Of a stretch of DNA of 64,000 nt, positions 53,091 through 61,583 are shown piece by piece (within the stretch, counting starts at the first letter, position 1; every line of letters starts with the position of its first letter). The DNA is from Candidatus Poribacteria bacterium (GTDB taxonomy: Bacteria; Poribacteria; WGA-4E; WGA-3G). The notes under the pieces were generated by a model that was not told the DNA's origin, searched no databases, and saw nothing but the letters and a program-made list of their open reading frames with translations. The position numbers and the translations under genes are program-made. The stretch lies in assembly GCA_022821065.1 (NCBI GenBank), contig JAJEEK010000010.1:24534-88533 (forward strand). The letters are read 5' to 3'.

Positions 53091-54218
53091 ATGAAGATTG
53101 ATAAAATTGAGTCGTTTTTTATTCGGAATGGCTACGTGATTCGGATTCACACGGATACGGGCATTAGTGGTGTCGGACAAACGGCGTGCTGGGGCTATCC
53201 AGAAGCCGTTGATAGCATCATCAACACGTTTAAGAAACACCTCATTGGTCAGAACCCGTTGCGGATTGAGCATCACTGGCAATATCTCTACCGCATGGGG
53301 CCGTTTCGCGGGGCTGCGCTGAGCGGCGCGATTAGTGCCGTAGACATCGCATTGTGGGACATCAAAGGTAAACACCTCGGTGTTCCGATCTGGGAACTGT
53401 TGGGTGGCAATTGTCGTGATAAAATCCGGTTGCATCTGCTTGGTGGTGGTGGCACCCCAGAAACGATGTTTGAAGCAGCGAAAGCAGCCGTCGAAGAAGG
53501 TTTCACGGCACTCAAGTTTGATCCGCTGGTCGGAAATTTCCAAGATATGGGAGTCGATCGACTCGTCAAAACTGCCCGTGACCTTGTCGCAGCGGCGCGG
53601 GACGGTGGCGGTCCCGATCTCGATCTCATTGTCGAAGTGCATCGGAAACTGACACCCATGAATAGCATCTTGTTAGAAGCCGCTTTGGCACCGTTTAATC
53701 TCTATTTTATTGAAGACCCGATTCAGATAGACACCATCACAACGCAAGCGGAATTAGCGAAACGGATGACAACACCGCTCGCTATCGGTGAACGCAATGT
53801 AAGCATCTGGGAGTTCCGTGAAATATTGGAGGCAGGCGGCCCGCAATACGTGCGCCCGGATCTCGGTCTCGCCGGTGGCATAACGCACTGCAAGAAAATC
53901 GCGGCACTTGCTGAAGCGTATCACAGCGCGGTTGTCACGCATAACTTCCTTGGACCGTTGATTACCGCTGCATCGTTACATTTGGACGCGAGTATCCCGA
54001 ACTTCATCACACAGGAATACACGAAACGAGATGAATCCGAAGACTTCGCTGTCTATAAAGTCGCGTATCAACGCGAAGGCGGATACATTCCGATTCCTGA
54101 AGCACCAGGCTTGGGCATTGAACTGGATGATAGTTTAATCGAGCAGAACCCTTTCCAACCGATGAACACTGGCACAACACCTCTGCGTGAAGACGGCTCT
54201 GTCGCTTACGCGGTATAA
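53091..54218 (+). CDS. Enolase-superfamily enzyme (mandelate racemase / sugar-acid dehydratase type)
   Basis: A 375-residue Mg-dependent enzyme. Metal ligands fall at the Glu of LIVEVHRKL (Asp in the paralogue at 32194), the Glu of YFIEDPIQ and the Glu of AIGERNVS; HNFLGP near residue 285 provides the catalytic His. The end PEAPGLGIELDD is family typical. ATG 53091 lies 5 bases after GGGGGA, so the in-frame ATG at 53079 is less likely. It leads a run with two PhyH genes, echoing the arrangement at 30-33 kb. A sugar-acid dehydratase role is inferred. Confidence 0.85.
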   Translation: MKIDKIESFFIRNGYVIRIHTDTGISGVGQTACWGYPEAVDSIINTFKKHLIGQNPLRIEHHWQYLYRMGPFRGAALSGAISAVDIALWDIKGKHLGVPIWELLGGNCRDKIRLHLLGGGGTPETMFEAAKAAVEEGFTALKFDPLVGNFQDMGVDRLVKTARDLVAAARDGGGPDLDLIVEVHRKLTPMNSILLEAALAPFNLYFIEDPIQIDTITTQAELAKRMTTPLAIGERNVSIWEFREILEAGGPQYVRPDLGLAGGITHCKKIAALAEAYHSAVVTHNFLGPLITAASLHLDASIPNFITQEYTKRDESEDFAVYKVAYQREGGYIPIPEAPGLGIELDDSLIEQNPFQPMNTGTTPLREDGSVAYAV

Positions 54219-54221
54219 CAG

Positions 54222-54316
54222 CAGTCAGCCATCAGCAGTCGGCTATCAGACAAGAGGTTTTGGTAAAGTGAGATACTCTTTCTGACCGCTGACCACTGAA
54301 GACCGATAGCCAATAA
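54222..54316. repeat. CAGTCAG-type imperfect palindrome
   Basis: CAGTCAGCCATCAGCAGTCGGCTATC at the left is mirrored by GACCGCTGACCACTGAAGACCGATAGCC at the right. It is a diverged member of the palindrome family, between the enolase-superfamily and PhyH genes. Confidence 0.55.
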
Positions 54317-54336
54317 AGAGGCGGAGGAAATCGAAT

Positions 54337-55137
54337 ATGAACGCTGACGAAAAATATCTATTTGATCTCAACGGTTACCTTGTTATCAAGAACGTACTAA
54401 CACCTGAGGAAGTCGCGCTTGCGAACGAAGCCATTGACAAACATAGCGACAAGGGGCGCGTCCGCCCACGCGAACAGGCACTCGACGGTGGTTCACCAGA
54501 CCTGAAAGGTGAACAAGGTAGAGGTGAACTCGGCGGTATGCTCCACTGGGAGGAACCGTGGTGTAACCCGTTTCGGCACATGCTCGCGCATCCGACACTT
54601 GTTCCATATCTCAACGAGATACTCGGAAAAGGCTTCCGAATGGATCATCAGATGTTCCTGCTTTCAATGGACAAGGGGGCAGAGGGGCATACGTTCCATG
54701 GCTCCTCCGGTCCTGGCTTCGATCCGAACCAATACTATATTTTCCGGGATGGACGGATGCACAATGGGTTAACCGTCGTCGCCTTCCAGTTGACGGACGT
54801 ACCTCCCGGCGTAGGCGGATTGATCGTCATTCCGGGAAGCCACAAGAGCAACTACCGGTGTCCGCAAGAGATGCGGCTCTATCAGAAACACCAAGAACAC
54901 ATCCGGCAAGTCGTCTGTGAAGCAGGCGATGTCATAATCTTCACAGAGGCGGTAACGCACGGCACACTACCGTGGACTGCTGACCATCCGAGACGCTCCA
55001 TCTTGACGCGCTATACCGCAGGTAATATGGCATATGTCCCTGCCTATGAAATACCGGAATGGGCGAATGAGCGCCAGCGTGCTGTCATGGAACCCCCTTA
55101 TCATTCGCGGTTAAATCGTCCCACCTTGGAAACGTAG
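54337..55137 (+). CDS. PhyH-superfamily protein lacking a canonical HxD
   Basis: A 266-residue protein with the PhyH fold signs: VIPGSHKSN turn, AVTHGTLPW with the distal His, and PRRSILTRY with the 2-oxoglutarate Arg. Where HxD is expected the sequence has FHGSSGPG, that is H-G-S, and no alternative HxD is obvious; YIFRDGRMHNG follows. Loss of the carboxylate ligand occurs in halide-using members of the wider family, and also in inactive ones. It is the first of two tandem copies after a repeat. Ribosome site GGCGGAGG upstream. Confidence 0.8.
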   Translation: MNADEKYLFDLNGYLVIKNVLTPEEVALANEAIDKHSDKGRVRPREQALDGGSPDLKGEQGRGELGGMLHWEEPWCNPFRHMLAHPTLVPYLNEILGKGFRMDHQMFLLSMDKGAEGHTFHGSSGPGFDPNQYYIFRDGRMHNGLTVVAFQLTDVPPGVGGLIVIPGSHKSNYRCPQEMRLYQKHQEHIRQVVCEAGDVIIFTEAVTHGTLPWTADHPRRSILTRYTAGNMAYVPAYEIPEWANERQRAVMEPPYHSRLNRPTLET

Positions 55138-55151
55138 GAAGGTTTTTTAAC

Positions 55152-55288
55152 TATTAAGTTTCTGTGCATCGCTCCACTACGTTCCGCGATGATTTCTAAT
55201 TGGCAGTAGTCGCAACGAAGGCGCGACGGACAACAAAAGACGACGTCCTGACCGCGATAACCCTGATTCAACCGCAAGGAAAGATTAA
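55152..55288 (-). repeat. Inverted copy of the CCTTGCGGTT-GATGCACA repeat
   Basis: The sequence from TTTCTGTGCATCGCTCCAC to AACCGCAAGGAAAG is the reverse complement of the full copy at 51700. It ends 4-8 bases before the next PhyH start, so its AAGGAAAG acts as the ribosome site. An in-frame GTG/TTG frame through the repeat would add a spurious N-terminus. Confidence 0.8.
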
Positions 55289-55292
55289 AATT

Positions 55293-56093
55293 ATGAATGC
55301 TGACGAGAAATATCTATTCGATCTGAACGGTTACCTTGTTATCAAGAACGTGCTAACCCCTGAAGAGGTAACCCTCGCGAACGCAGCCATTGACGAACAC
55401 AGCGATCAGGCACGCATCCGTTCACGCGATCAGGCACTTGACGGTGGTTCTCCTGAACTGAAAGGCGAACAGGGTAGAGGTGAACTCGGCGGTATGCTTC
55501 ACTGGGAAGAGCCGTGGTGCAACCCCTTCCGACACATGCTCGCGCATCCGACGCTTGTCCCATATCTCAACGAGATATTAGGGAGAGGGTTCCGTATGGA
55601 TCATCAGATGTTCCTGCTTTCGATGGACAAAGGCGCGGAAGGCTTCATTTTTCATGGATCCTCCGGCCCCGGATTTGATCCGAACCAATACTATATCTTT
55701 CGTGATGGACGTATGCATAACGGTTTGACCGTCGTCACCTTCCAGTTGACGGATGTCCCCGAAGGAGCAGGTGGATTAATTGTCATTCCGGGAAGCCATA
55801 AGAGCAACTACCCATGTCCGCAAGAGATGCGACTCTACCAGCAACACCAAGAGCACATCCGGCAGCTTGTTTGCAACGCGGGCGATGTCATCATCTTCAC
55901 GGAGGCGGTGACACACGGTACACTACCGTGGACTGCTGACCATCCGAGACGCTCCATCTTGACGCGCTATACCGCAGGTAATATGGCGTATGTTCCCGCC
56001 TATGAAATACCGGAATGGGCAAATGAACGCCAACGCGCTGTTATGGAGCCGCCCTATCACTCTCGATTAAATCGTCCCGTATTGGAGACGTAG
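55293..56093 (+). CDS. PhyH-superfamily protein lacking a canonical HxD, tandem paralogue
   Basis: A 266-residue near-duplicate of the gene at 54337. The same FHGSSGPG segment stands in place of HxD, with AVTHGTLPW and PRRSILTRY retained. ATG 55293 (MNADEKYLFDLNG, matching the first copy) is chosen; the frame to 55200 translates the repeat. Conservation of both copies, including the altered motif, indicates function. A cytochrome gene starts 15 bases downstream and may share the mRNA. The reaction is unknown. Confidence 0.8.
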   Translation: MNADEKYLFDLNGYLVIKNVLTPEEVTLANAAIDEHSDQARIRSRDQALDGGSPELKGEQGRGELGGMLHWEEPWCNPFRHMLAHPTLVPYLNEILGRGFRMDHQMFLLSMDKGAEGFIFHGSSGPGFDPNQYYIFRDGRMHNGLTVVTFQLTDVPEGAGGLIVIPGSHKSNYPCPQEMRLYQQHQEHIRQLVCNAGDVIIFTEAVTHGTLPWTADHPRRSILTRYTAGNMAYVPAYEIPEWANERQRAVMEPPYHSRLNRPVLET

Positions 56094-56108
56094 GAAGGAA
56101 CAATCAAT

Positions 56109-57170
56109 ATGTCTACTTCAATGAGTGCGATTCTCGGTCTCATTTTTCTGGGACTCGCGAATGCCTCTGTCTTCTTGATGTTCAAGTTGTGGGGGTACCC
56201 ATTTGACAAAGAGACGCATACGAGTGCCGCGCCGCCGTCTTTGATGCTGCTTCACCGGCTCATCGGTTACGCGTATGCGATCCTCTATGTTTTTATGATG
56301 TGGCACATGGTGCCGCGCCTATGGAACTACCAAGTCGAACTCCCGCCGCGTACTGTGGCGCATCTGATGCTCGGTATTACAATCGGTGTGTTGATCCTCG
56401 TTAAGATTGCTATCCTCCGATTTTTCCGGCATTTTGAGGAATCGATGCCGTATATCGGGACGTGTCTGCTTATTTGTACGTACCTGTTGATTGGATTGTC
56501 GGTGCCGTTCACATTCCGTGAGGCAGCGTTGCGAACGCAGACAAGTGCGTTCAGCGACGAAGGGATCGAGCGAACCCGCAAGTTACTTGAGAACGCCGGA
56601 TTGCCTGCAGAGGCACCCCTCGATCAACTTGCATCAAAACGGAAACTGCGGGAAGGGCAGCATGTCTTACAGCGCAAGTGCGTGGTTTGCCACGACTTAC
56701 GCACGATTCTTGCGAAGCCACGCATCCCAACAGACTGGGTACGCCTCGTCAATCGGATGGCGATAAAACCGATGATTGGTGAACCGATCCATCAAGAAGA
56801 GGAGTGGACAGTTTCAGCGTATCTCATCGCCATTACACCGGATATTCAGGTCTCGGCGCGTCAGCAGCGGCAAGAACAGATGCGCGCAGATGAGGCGAAG
56901 ACCGCCGTTCAGACTGCGACTGTCGCTATGCAAGCAGAAGCTGCAACGGACACAGCAGTCGTTGCTTACGATGAAACAGAAGCCAAAGCACTTTTTGAGG
57001 ATAGATGCTCACAATGTCACCCCATCACGGATGTAGAAGACTATCCACCGCGTTCTGAGGAAGAGACAACCGAACTCATAACACGGATGATAGATATCGG
57101 ACTCTATCTCGAAGAAGAGGAGATTGAGTTAATTACCCGCTATATTAACGAAAACTATCTGGAGAAGTAA
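56109..57170 (+). CDS. Membrane cytochrome with four TM helices and two c-type haem sites
   Basis: A 353-residue protein with about four N-terminal transmembrane helices (within residues 5-135). Their histidines (H49, H66, H85, H108) could bind b-type haem, as in cytochrome b561-like proteins. Two c-type motifs follow: CVVCH at 191-195 and CSQCH at 300-304, each in a small domain, with an Ala/Gln-rich linker (residues 250-285) between. Likely part of a respiratory or redox relay in the cytoplasmic membrane with c-haems in the periplasm. No matching full-length family is recognised. It is 4 bases from the convergent TIM-barrel gene. Confidence 0.7.
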   Translation: MSTSMSAILGLIFLGLANASVFLMFKLWGYPFDKETHTSAAPPSLMLLHRLIGYAYAILYVFMMWHMVPRLWNYQVELPPRTVAHLMLGITIGVLILVKIAILRFFRHFEESMPYIGTCLLICTYLLIGLSVPFTFREAALRTQTSAFSDEGIERTRKLLENAGLPAEAPLDQLASKRKLREGQHVLQRKCVVCHDLRTILAKPRIPTDWVRLVNRMAIKPMIGEPIHQEEEWTVSAYLIAITPDIQVSARQQRQEQMRADEAKTAVQTATVAMQAEAATDTAVVAYDETEAKALFEDRCSQCHPITDVEDYPPRSEEETTELITRMIDIGLYLEEEEIELITRYINENYLEK

Positions 57171-57174
57171 ACTG

Positions 57175-58002
57175 CTACAAACGAATCTGCTTGAACGCCT
57201 CAATCTGTGCTGTGATTGCACGCTCCGTTGGTAGGCGTTCTGCACTCGATGCCCCGTAGAACCCGACAACGCCTTTGGTATTTTCCAGAACGTACGTCGC
57301 GTCTTCCGGTTCAGCGATCGGCCCCCCGTGACAGATAACGAGGATTCCTGGGTTGACCCCTTTTGCGGCATCATGGATGGCTTGTACCCGTTTGGCGGCA
57401 TCCGCAAGCGTAAAGGCAGTTTTTGCGCCGATAGAGCCTTTCGTCGTGAGTCCCATGTGTGCGACGAGGATATCTGCACCTGCATCCGCCATCTGTTCCG
57501 CTTCGGTTTCGTTGAACGCATACGGTGTGGTAAGCATCCCCATCTGATGTGCTGTCCGGATCATCTCCACCTCAGGTCCGTATCCCATATCAGTCTCCTC
57601 AAGCAGTTGACGAAAAGTGCCGTCAATCAGTCCGACCGTTGGGAAGTTCTGGACACCGGAAAACCCGATGTCATCTATCTGTTTCAGGAAGACATCCATC
57701 AAGCGGAATGGATCCGTACCGCAGACCCCTGCGAGCACAGGTGTATCTGGGACGACGGGTAGCACTTCGCTTGCCATCTCGACGACAATCTGGTTCGCGT
57801 CGCCGTAAGGCATCATGCCAGCGAGTGAACCTCTACCCGCCATTCTGAATCTGCCCGAGTTGTAGATAATAATGAGGTCAATGCCACCAGCAGCCTCACA
57901 TTTGGCAGAGATACCTGTGCCAGCACCTGCTCCGATGATAGGTTTACCAGTGTCAATGTTGTTGCGCAATTGTGTTAAAATATCTTCACGTCTGAATTTC
58001 AT
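57175..58002 (-). CDS. TIM-barrel PEP-hydrolase-family protein
   Basis: A 275-residue TIM-barrel protein of the 'phosphoenolpyruvate hydrolase family' (also called TIM-barrel signal transduction proteins, Tm-1-like C domain). Typical elements: [29 protein letters not shown] near the N-terminus, [12 protein letters not shown] and [13 protein letters not shown] at the end. The biochemical reaction is poorly defined in the family; an aldolase or lyase is likely. Start at ATG 58002 with AAAGGA upstream; the longer ATG at 58026 adds eight residues. A 600-base gap lies before it. Confidence 0.8.
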   Translation of the reverse strand: MKFRREDILTQLRNNIDTGKPIIGAGAGTGISAKCEAAGGIDLIIIYNSGRFRMAGRGSLAGMMPYGDANQIVVEMASEVLPVVPDTPVLAGVCGTDPFRLMDVFLKQIDDIGFSGVQNFPTVGLIDGTFRQLLEETDMGYGPEVEMIRTAHQMGMLTTPYAFNETEAEQMADAGADILVAHMGLTTKGSIGAKTAFTLADAAKRVQAIHDAAKGVNPGILVICHGGPIAEPEDATYVLENTKGVVGFYGASSAERLPTERAITAQIEAFKQIRL

Positions 58003-58275
58003 TTTTGTGTCCTTTCTGATAAACAAAATTGGCTGTTAATAACGGTGTATTGTATACGAATTATATCAAGACTTTAGAATTCATGTCATTTAATTTTTCC
58101 AATGGACCTATTTTTTGTTTGTCTTTTTTACGATTTACACACTGTTCTGATGAGCCCCGATGTCCCGCGCGCCGCTGGTGAGGCTTTGAATCCTGCCTTT
58201 CCCGTATGTATATCCTGAATTCGGGCACTCATTGTTGGTTGATAGCGAAGAGCTGATGACTTTTTGAAAAAAATA

Positions 58276-58304
58276 TTGAAAAAAATCGGTGTTTTTTGTA
58301 TAAT
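58276..58304 (+). promoter_or_regulatory. Near-consensus sigma-70 promoter with long leader
   Basis: TTGAAA (58276-58281) and TATAAT (58299-58304) with a 17-base spacer. The next well-placed gene start is at 58669, so the leader would be about 360 bases. A 49-codon frame (58327-58476) lies within it but has no ribosome site. The remainder of the 58003-58668 gap shows no gene. Confidence 0.7.
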
Positions 58305-58668
58305 TCCGATATTATTAAGCACCATAATGGTTGCTCGAAACTTTAAATTTAAAAAGGTAACAACCACAGAAAGTAAAGACATCAATATATTAACATCGCC
58401 CAGCCAATTTTACAAGTACACAGCGGCTATAGTGTATCCGTCCCTACTGTGTGCTACTGTTCTGTATGTTCGTTGATTCTGTGCGTTATTAACGCGGAGT
58501 TAACAATGTTATCTGCATGGTTAGTGCCTACTCCCACTCAACATCTGTCGCATTAGGGTTTTGCCCAGGGCATGTTATAAACAATATAGTTGGCACTGGC
58601 ACAGACCTTGCCAACGTTTACGGAAATTAGGCTTCCTTTTACGACAAGCGGTAGATAAAGGAGATACC

Positions 58669-61566
58669 ATGAAAGACAGATTAATCAGCCTAACGCTAAT
58701 TATTTTTCTCTCAATGACCACGGCAGGCTGTTCAGCTGTCCGTCTCATCCAAACAAACGCCGGTGTAGAGGCTACAAAGAGTGTGGAGAGATCAGAAGAA
58801 CGACGAACACCTTTAAGCCGTAAAGATTTCCGATTTGGGTTCAATGCAAGCGGAAGTCAACTCGGGGTGCGTCTTGAATATAGACCCTATTACGATTTTG
58901 AAATACAGGAACATGTAGTATACACTCCTAATGTTAGATCAACAACAGCTGAATTGATATTGGGAGCCGCAACATCGGGACTTTTTATATGGGCTTTGGT
59001 TGATAATTTAGTTGAGACAGGTGAGGTTGCGGTCAATGATGAAGGAGAACTATATAATGTTCACAAGTTTGATTGGGATGGAGCAAATTCGTTACAAAAA
59101 GCAATCATAGTCGGTGTTCCTTTGGATTTCCTTCTTTACGGTGCAGCACTTGGTGTAGAAATGAAAGTCCGTGAACCGTGGAAACAGAGCGGCACATTTC
59201 CGGGTGAATGGCAACTTTTGAGAAATCATCCATATCGTATAGAACTCCCAACCTACAATTTTGGTAAGGATTATCGGTCGAAAACTGGCAATGAAAGTAT
59301 CACTGTTACGGAGTTTTTAACTGGAATCAAAAATCCTATTTCTTTCATGAATATTGATTCTGTTTCCCTGCTGGCTTCAACTGATTTTGAAGGAAAAGGG
59401 TATCAGAAAACCCTCAGTTTTACCACGCAAACTCAACTACAACCCTTTCGTGAGGTTGCCCTTGCTTCTAAAGGTATTGATATGATTTCAACGGGGAAAC
59501 CTCGTCTTATGCCAAGACCAGAAACTACTTTTAGATGGAGCAAAAATACTGTACTGGCAGGAGAGATGGCAACCTTATGGGTAAAAATAAAAAATACAGG
59601 CAAAGGCGCACTATACCGTGTGACCGCACTCACTGTAAGCCAGGATCCGGCACTCAACAATCATGAACTCAAATTTGGCAAAATCGATCCTGGTGATTCA
59701 ATTTCCGTACCTATCTCTGTCAAGATAAACAGATTAATGCACACACAAGAGATTCCGGTTCAGATCAAGTTTGCGGAGTATAACGGTCATATACCTGAAA
59801 ACATTGAAGCAAAATTAAAAGTTGTTGAAGTACCGCGCCCCAAGTTTGATTATGCCTACCGTATTATTGATGGAGGGACTTCTACCTCAGTCGGAAATGG
59901 AGATGGTATTTTCCAACGCGGTGAATCCGCTGATGTTCAAGTGGCGATACGAAACAGCGGGAAGGGAAATGCTACGGGTGTCACCGTACGATTGAATTTA
60001 CTTAATCCGACAGGTGTTGACATATATGGAGATAAGTTCGTGAATCTTCAAACGCTCATTGCTGGGGACACTAAACTGGCAACTTTCAACGTCGGTATTA
60101 AACGTAATGTTTCAATCAACATGTTAAGTATGAGATTGTCGGTGAAAGAAAATAATTTCGGCACCGAAACAAGTCTTATGGAGACTATCAGTCTACCCAT
60201 AAACCAGGGAACCGCTCCGAAGATAAGAGATTTGAATTTGATTGCAAGCGTCATTTCAAATTCTGCCCAAGTATATAATGGCGCGTCAAATGCCACCCCA
60301 ATCAGTGCGGAAATCCCGCAAGATTCGCAGGTTAAGGTTTCCGGGCAACTGGGTGAATGGTATCGTGTAGAACTAAATCTCCGAGACCAAAAAACTACAG
60401 GATGGGTTCATAGCGAACAACTCACAACAAATGTTCAGAGACAACCGAGAACCCAAGTAGAAGATTCCAAAGTGGTTGAAGTGTTCCAAAACACACCGCC
60501 AACATTAGTACTCTTTGAGCCAGAACAACAGGATATCGAAGTAGAGGACAGTACACTCATAATTCAAGCACGGGCTGTCGCGAATAGCGGTATTGAAAGA
60601 GTGGAGTTAACTGTCAATGGAAGAGCTATAAACGTTACAGGACATAGCGCAAATACAACTCAACGAACACCATCGACCCGGCTTGAAATAAAGAAGACTG
60701 TACAGCTTAACTACGGTAAAAATACGATAAGGTTGCGTGCCTATGATACTGACAGACAGGCTTCCGAGCCGATTGTTCTTTCAGTTACTCGCAAACGTGA
60801 AGAAGTCCGCAATGACTATGCTTTATTGTTCAGTGTGAACAGTTATGAGCACTTTGACCCTTGGCATAAATTGAATAACCCAATTCCGGATGCCGAAGCT
60901 ATCAGAGATGAATTGAAAAACAGATATGGATTCGCAGTTGAAGTCGTCAGGGATCCAAGTCGTGATGATATTCTTACGAAAATCAACGAGTACGCTAGGA
61001 AACGATATAATGACAACGATCAACTCCTGATATTTTTTGCTGGACATGGCTATTATGAAGAAAGAAACAATGTCGGCATCGGTTACCTTGTCGCAAGTGA
61101 TACATTGCCGCCAGATGCTGATCGTGGCAAATCCAGCTACATTTCACACGGGGATTTCCGTGAACGGATTGAAAATATCGGGTGTGAACACATCTTTTTG
61201 ATGGTTGATGCCTGTTTTAGTGGTGCTTTTGACGCACCTGTTACCCAGTTCAATCGGGCGCGTGGGGCTAACAGGATCCCTGATGATATTACGAAGAAGC
61301 AATTCATCAAGCAAAGATTGGCATACAAAACTCGGTGGTATCTAACATCCGGCGGTAAAGAGTATGTATCGGATGGTCATCCGAATCGGCATTCTCCTTT
61401 TACGCGTCAAGTACTTGATGCGTTGCGTAGTGGTGGCGGCGGTAAGCACGGTATCCTGACATTGGAGGATATTGGGCGATATGTTGAAAAAGCCACGCCT
61501 CAGCCGCGTGCTGGTGAATTCGGAACGAATGCTCCTGGAAGCAACTTCTTATTCATTCGGAAGTAG
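58669..61566 (+). CDS. Caspase-like (C14) lipoprotein
   Basis: A 965-residue lipoprotein. The lipobox TTAGC puts the acylated cysteine at residue 21. Residues about 25-250 form a domain with two hydrophobic stretches. Residues about 290-550 resemble CARDB-type Ig repeats (RWSKNTVLAGEMATLWVKI, RGESADVQVAIRNSGKGNATG). Then follow a bacterial SH3-like domain (about 570-625) and an Ig-like domain. The C-terminus is a metacaspase/caspase fold with catalytic H793 in FFAGHGYY and C849 in VDACFSG. ATG 58669 has AAAGGAG 7 bases upstream. Envelope-located, it may cleave other proteins on a signal. A decayed paralogue follows. Confidence 0.83.
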   Translation: MKDRLISLTLIIFLSMTTAGCSAVRLIQTNAGVEATKSVERSEERRTPLSRKDFRFGFNASGSQLGVRLEYRPYYDFEIQEHVVYTPNVRSTTAELILGAATSGLFIWALVDNLVETGEVAVNDEGELYNVHKFDWDGANSLQKAIIVGVPLDFLLYGAALGVEMKVREPWKQSGTFPGEWQLLRNHPYRIELPTYNFGKDYRSKTGNESITVTEFLTGIKNPISFMNIDSVSLLASTDFEGKGYQKTLSFTTQTQLQPFREVALASKGIDMISTGKPRLMPRPETTFRWSKNTVLAGEMATLWVKIKNTGKGALYRVTALTVSQDPALNNHELKFGKIDPGDSISVPISVKINRLMHTQEIPVQIKFAEYNGHIPENIEAKLKVVEVPRPKFDYAYRIIDGGTSTSVGNGDGIFQRGESADVQVAIRNSGKGNATGVTVRLNLLNPTGVDIYGDKFVNLQTLIAGDTKLATFNVGIKRNVSINMLSMRLSVKENNFGTETSLMETISLPINQGTAPKIRDLNLIASVISNSAQVYNGASNATPISAEIPQDSQVKVSGQLGEWYRVELNLRDQKTTGWVHSEQLTTNVQRQPRTQVEDSKVVEVFQNTPPTLVLFEPEQQDIEVEDSTLIIQARAVANSGIERVELTVNGRAINVTGHSANTTQRTPSTRLEIKKTVQLNYGKNTIRLRAYDTDRQASEPIVLSVTRKREEVRNDYALLFSVNSYEHFDPWHKLNNPIPDAEAIRDELKNRYGFAVEVVRDPSRDDILTKINEYARKRYNDNDQLLIFFAGHGYYEERNNVGIGYLVASDTLPPDADRGKSSYISHGDFRERIENIGCEHIFLMVDACFSGAFDAPVTQFNRARGANRIPDDITKKQFIKQRLAYKTRWYLTSGGKEYVSDGHPNRHSPFTRQVLDALRSGGGGKHGILTLEDIGRYVEKATPQPRAGEFGTNAPGSNFLFIRK

Positions 61567-61583
61567 TGAGAAAGGATGTATTT

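Noticed and set aside
55200..55292. N-terminal extension of the second tandem PhyH protein
   Set aside because: It is translated from an inverted dispersed repeat; the sister copy starts at MNADEK.
58264..58476. 70-residue frame with TTG start
   Set aside because: Its first part spans the promoter at 58276-58304 and no ribosome site is visible; a 49-codon inner frame is only mentioned as a possibility.
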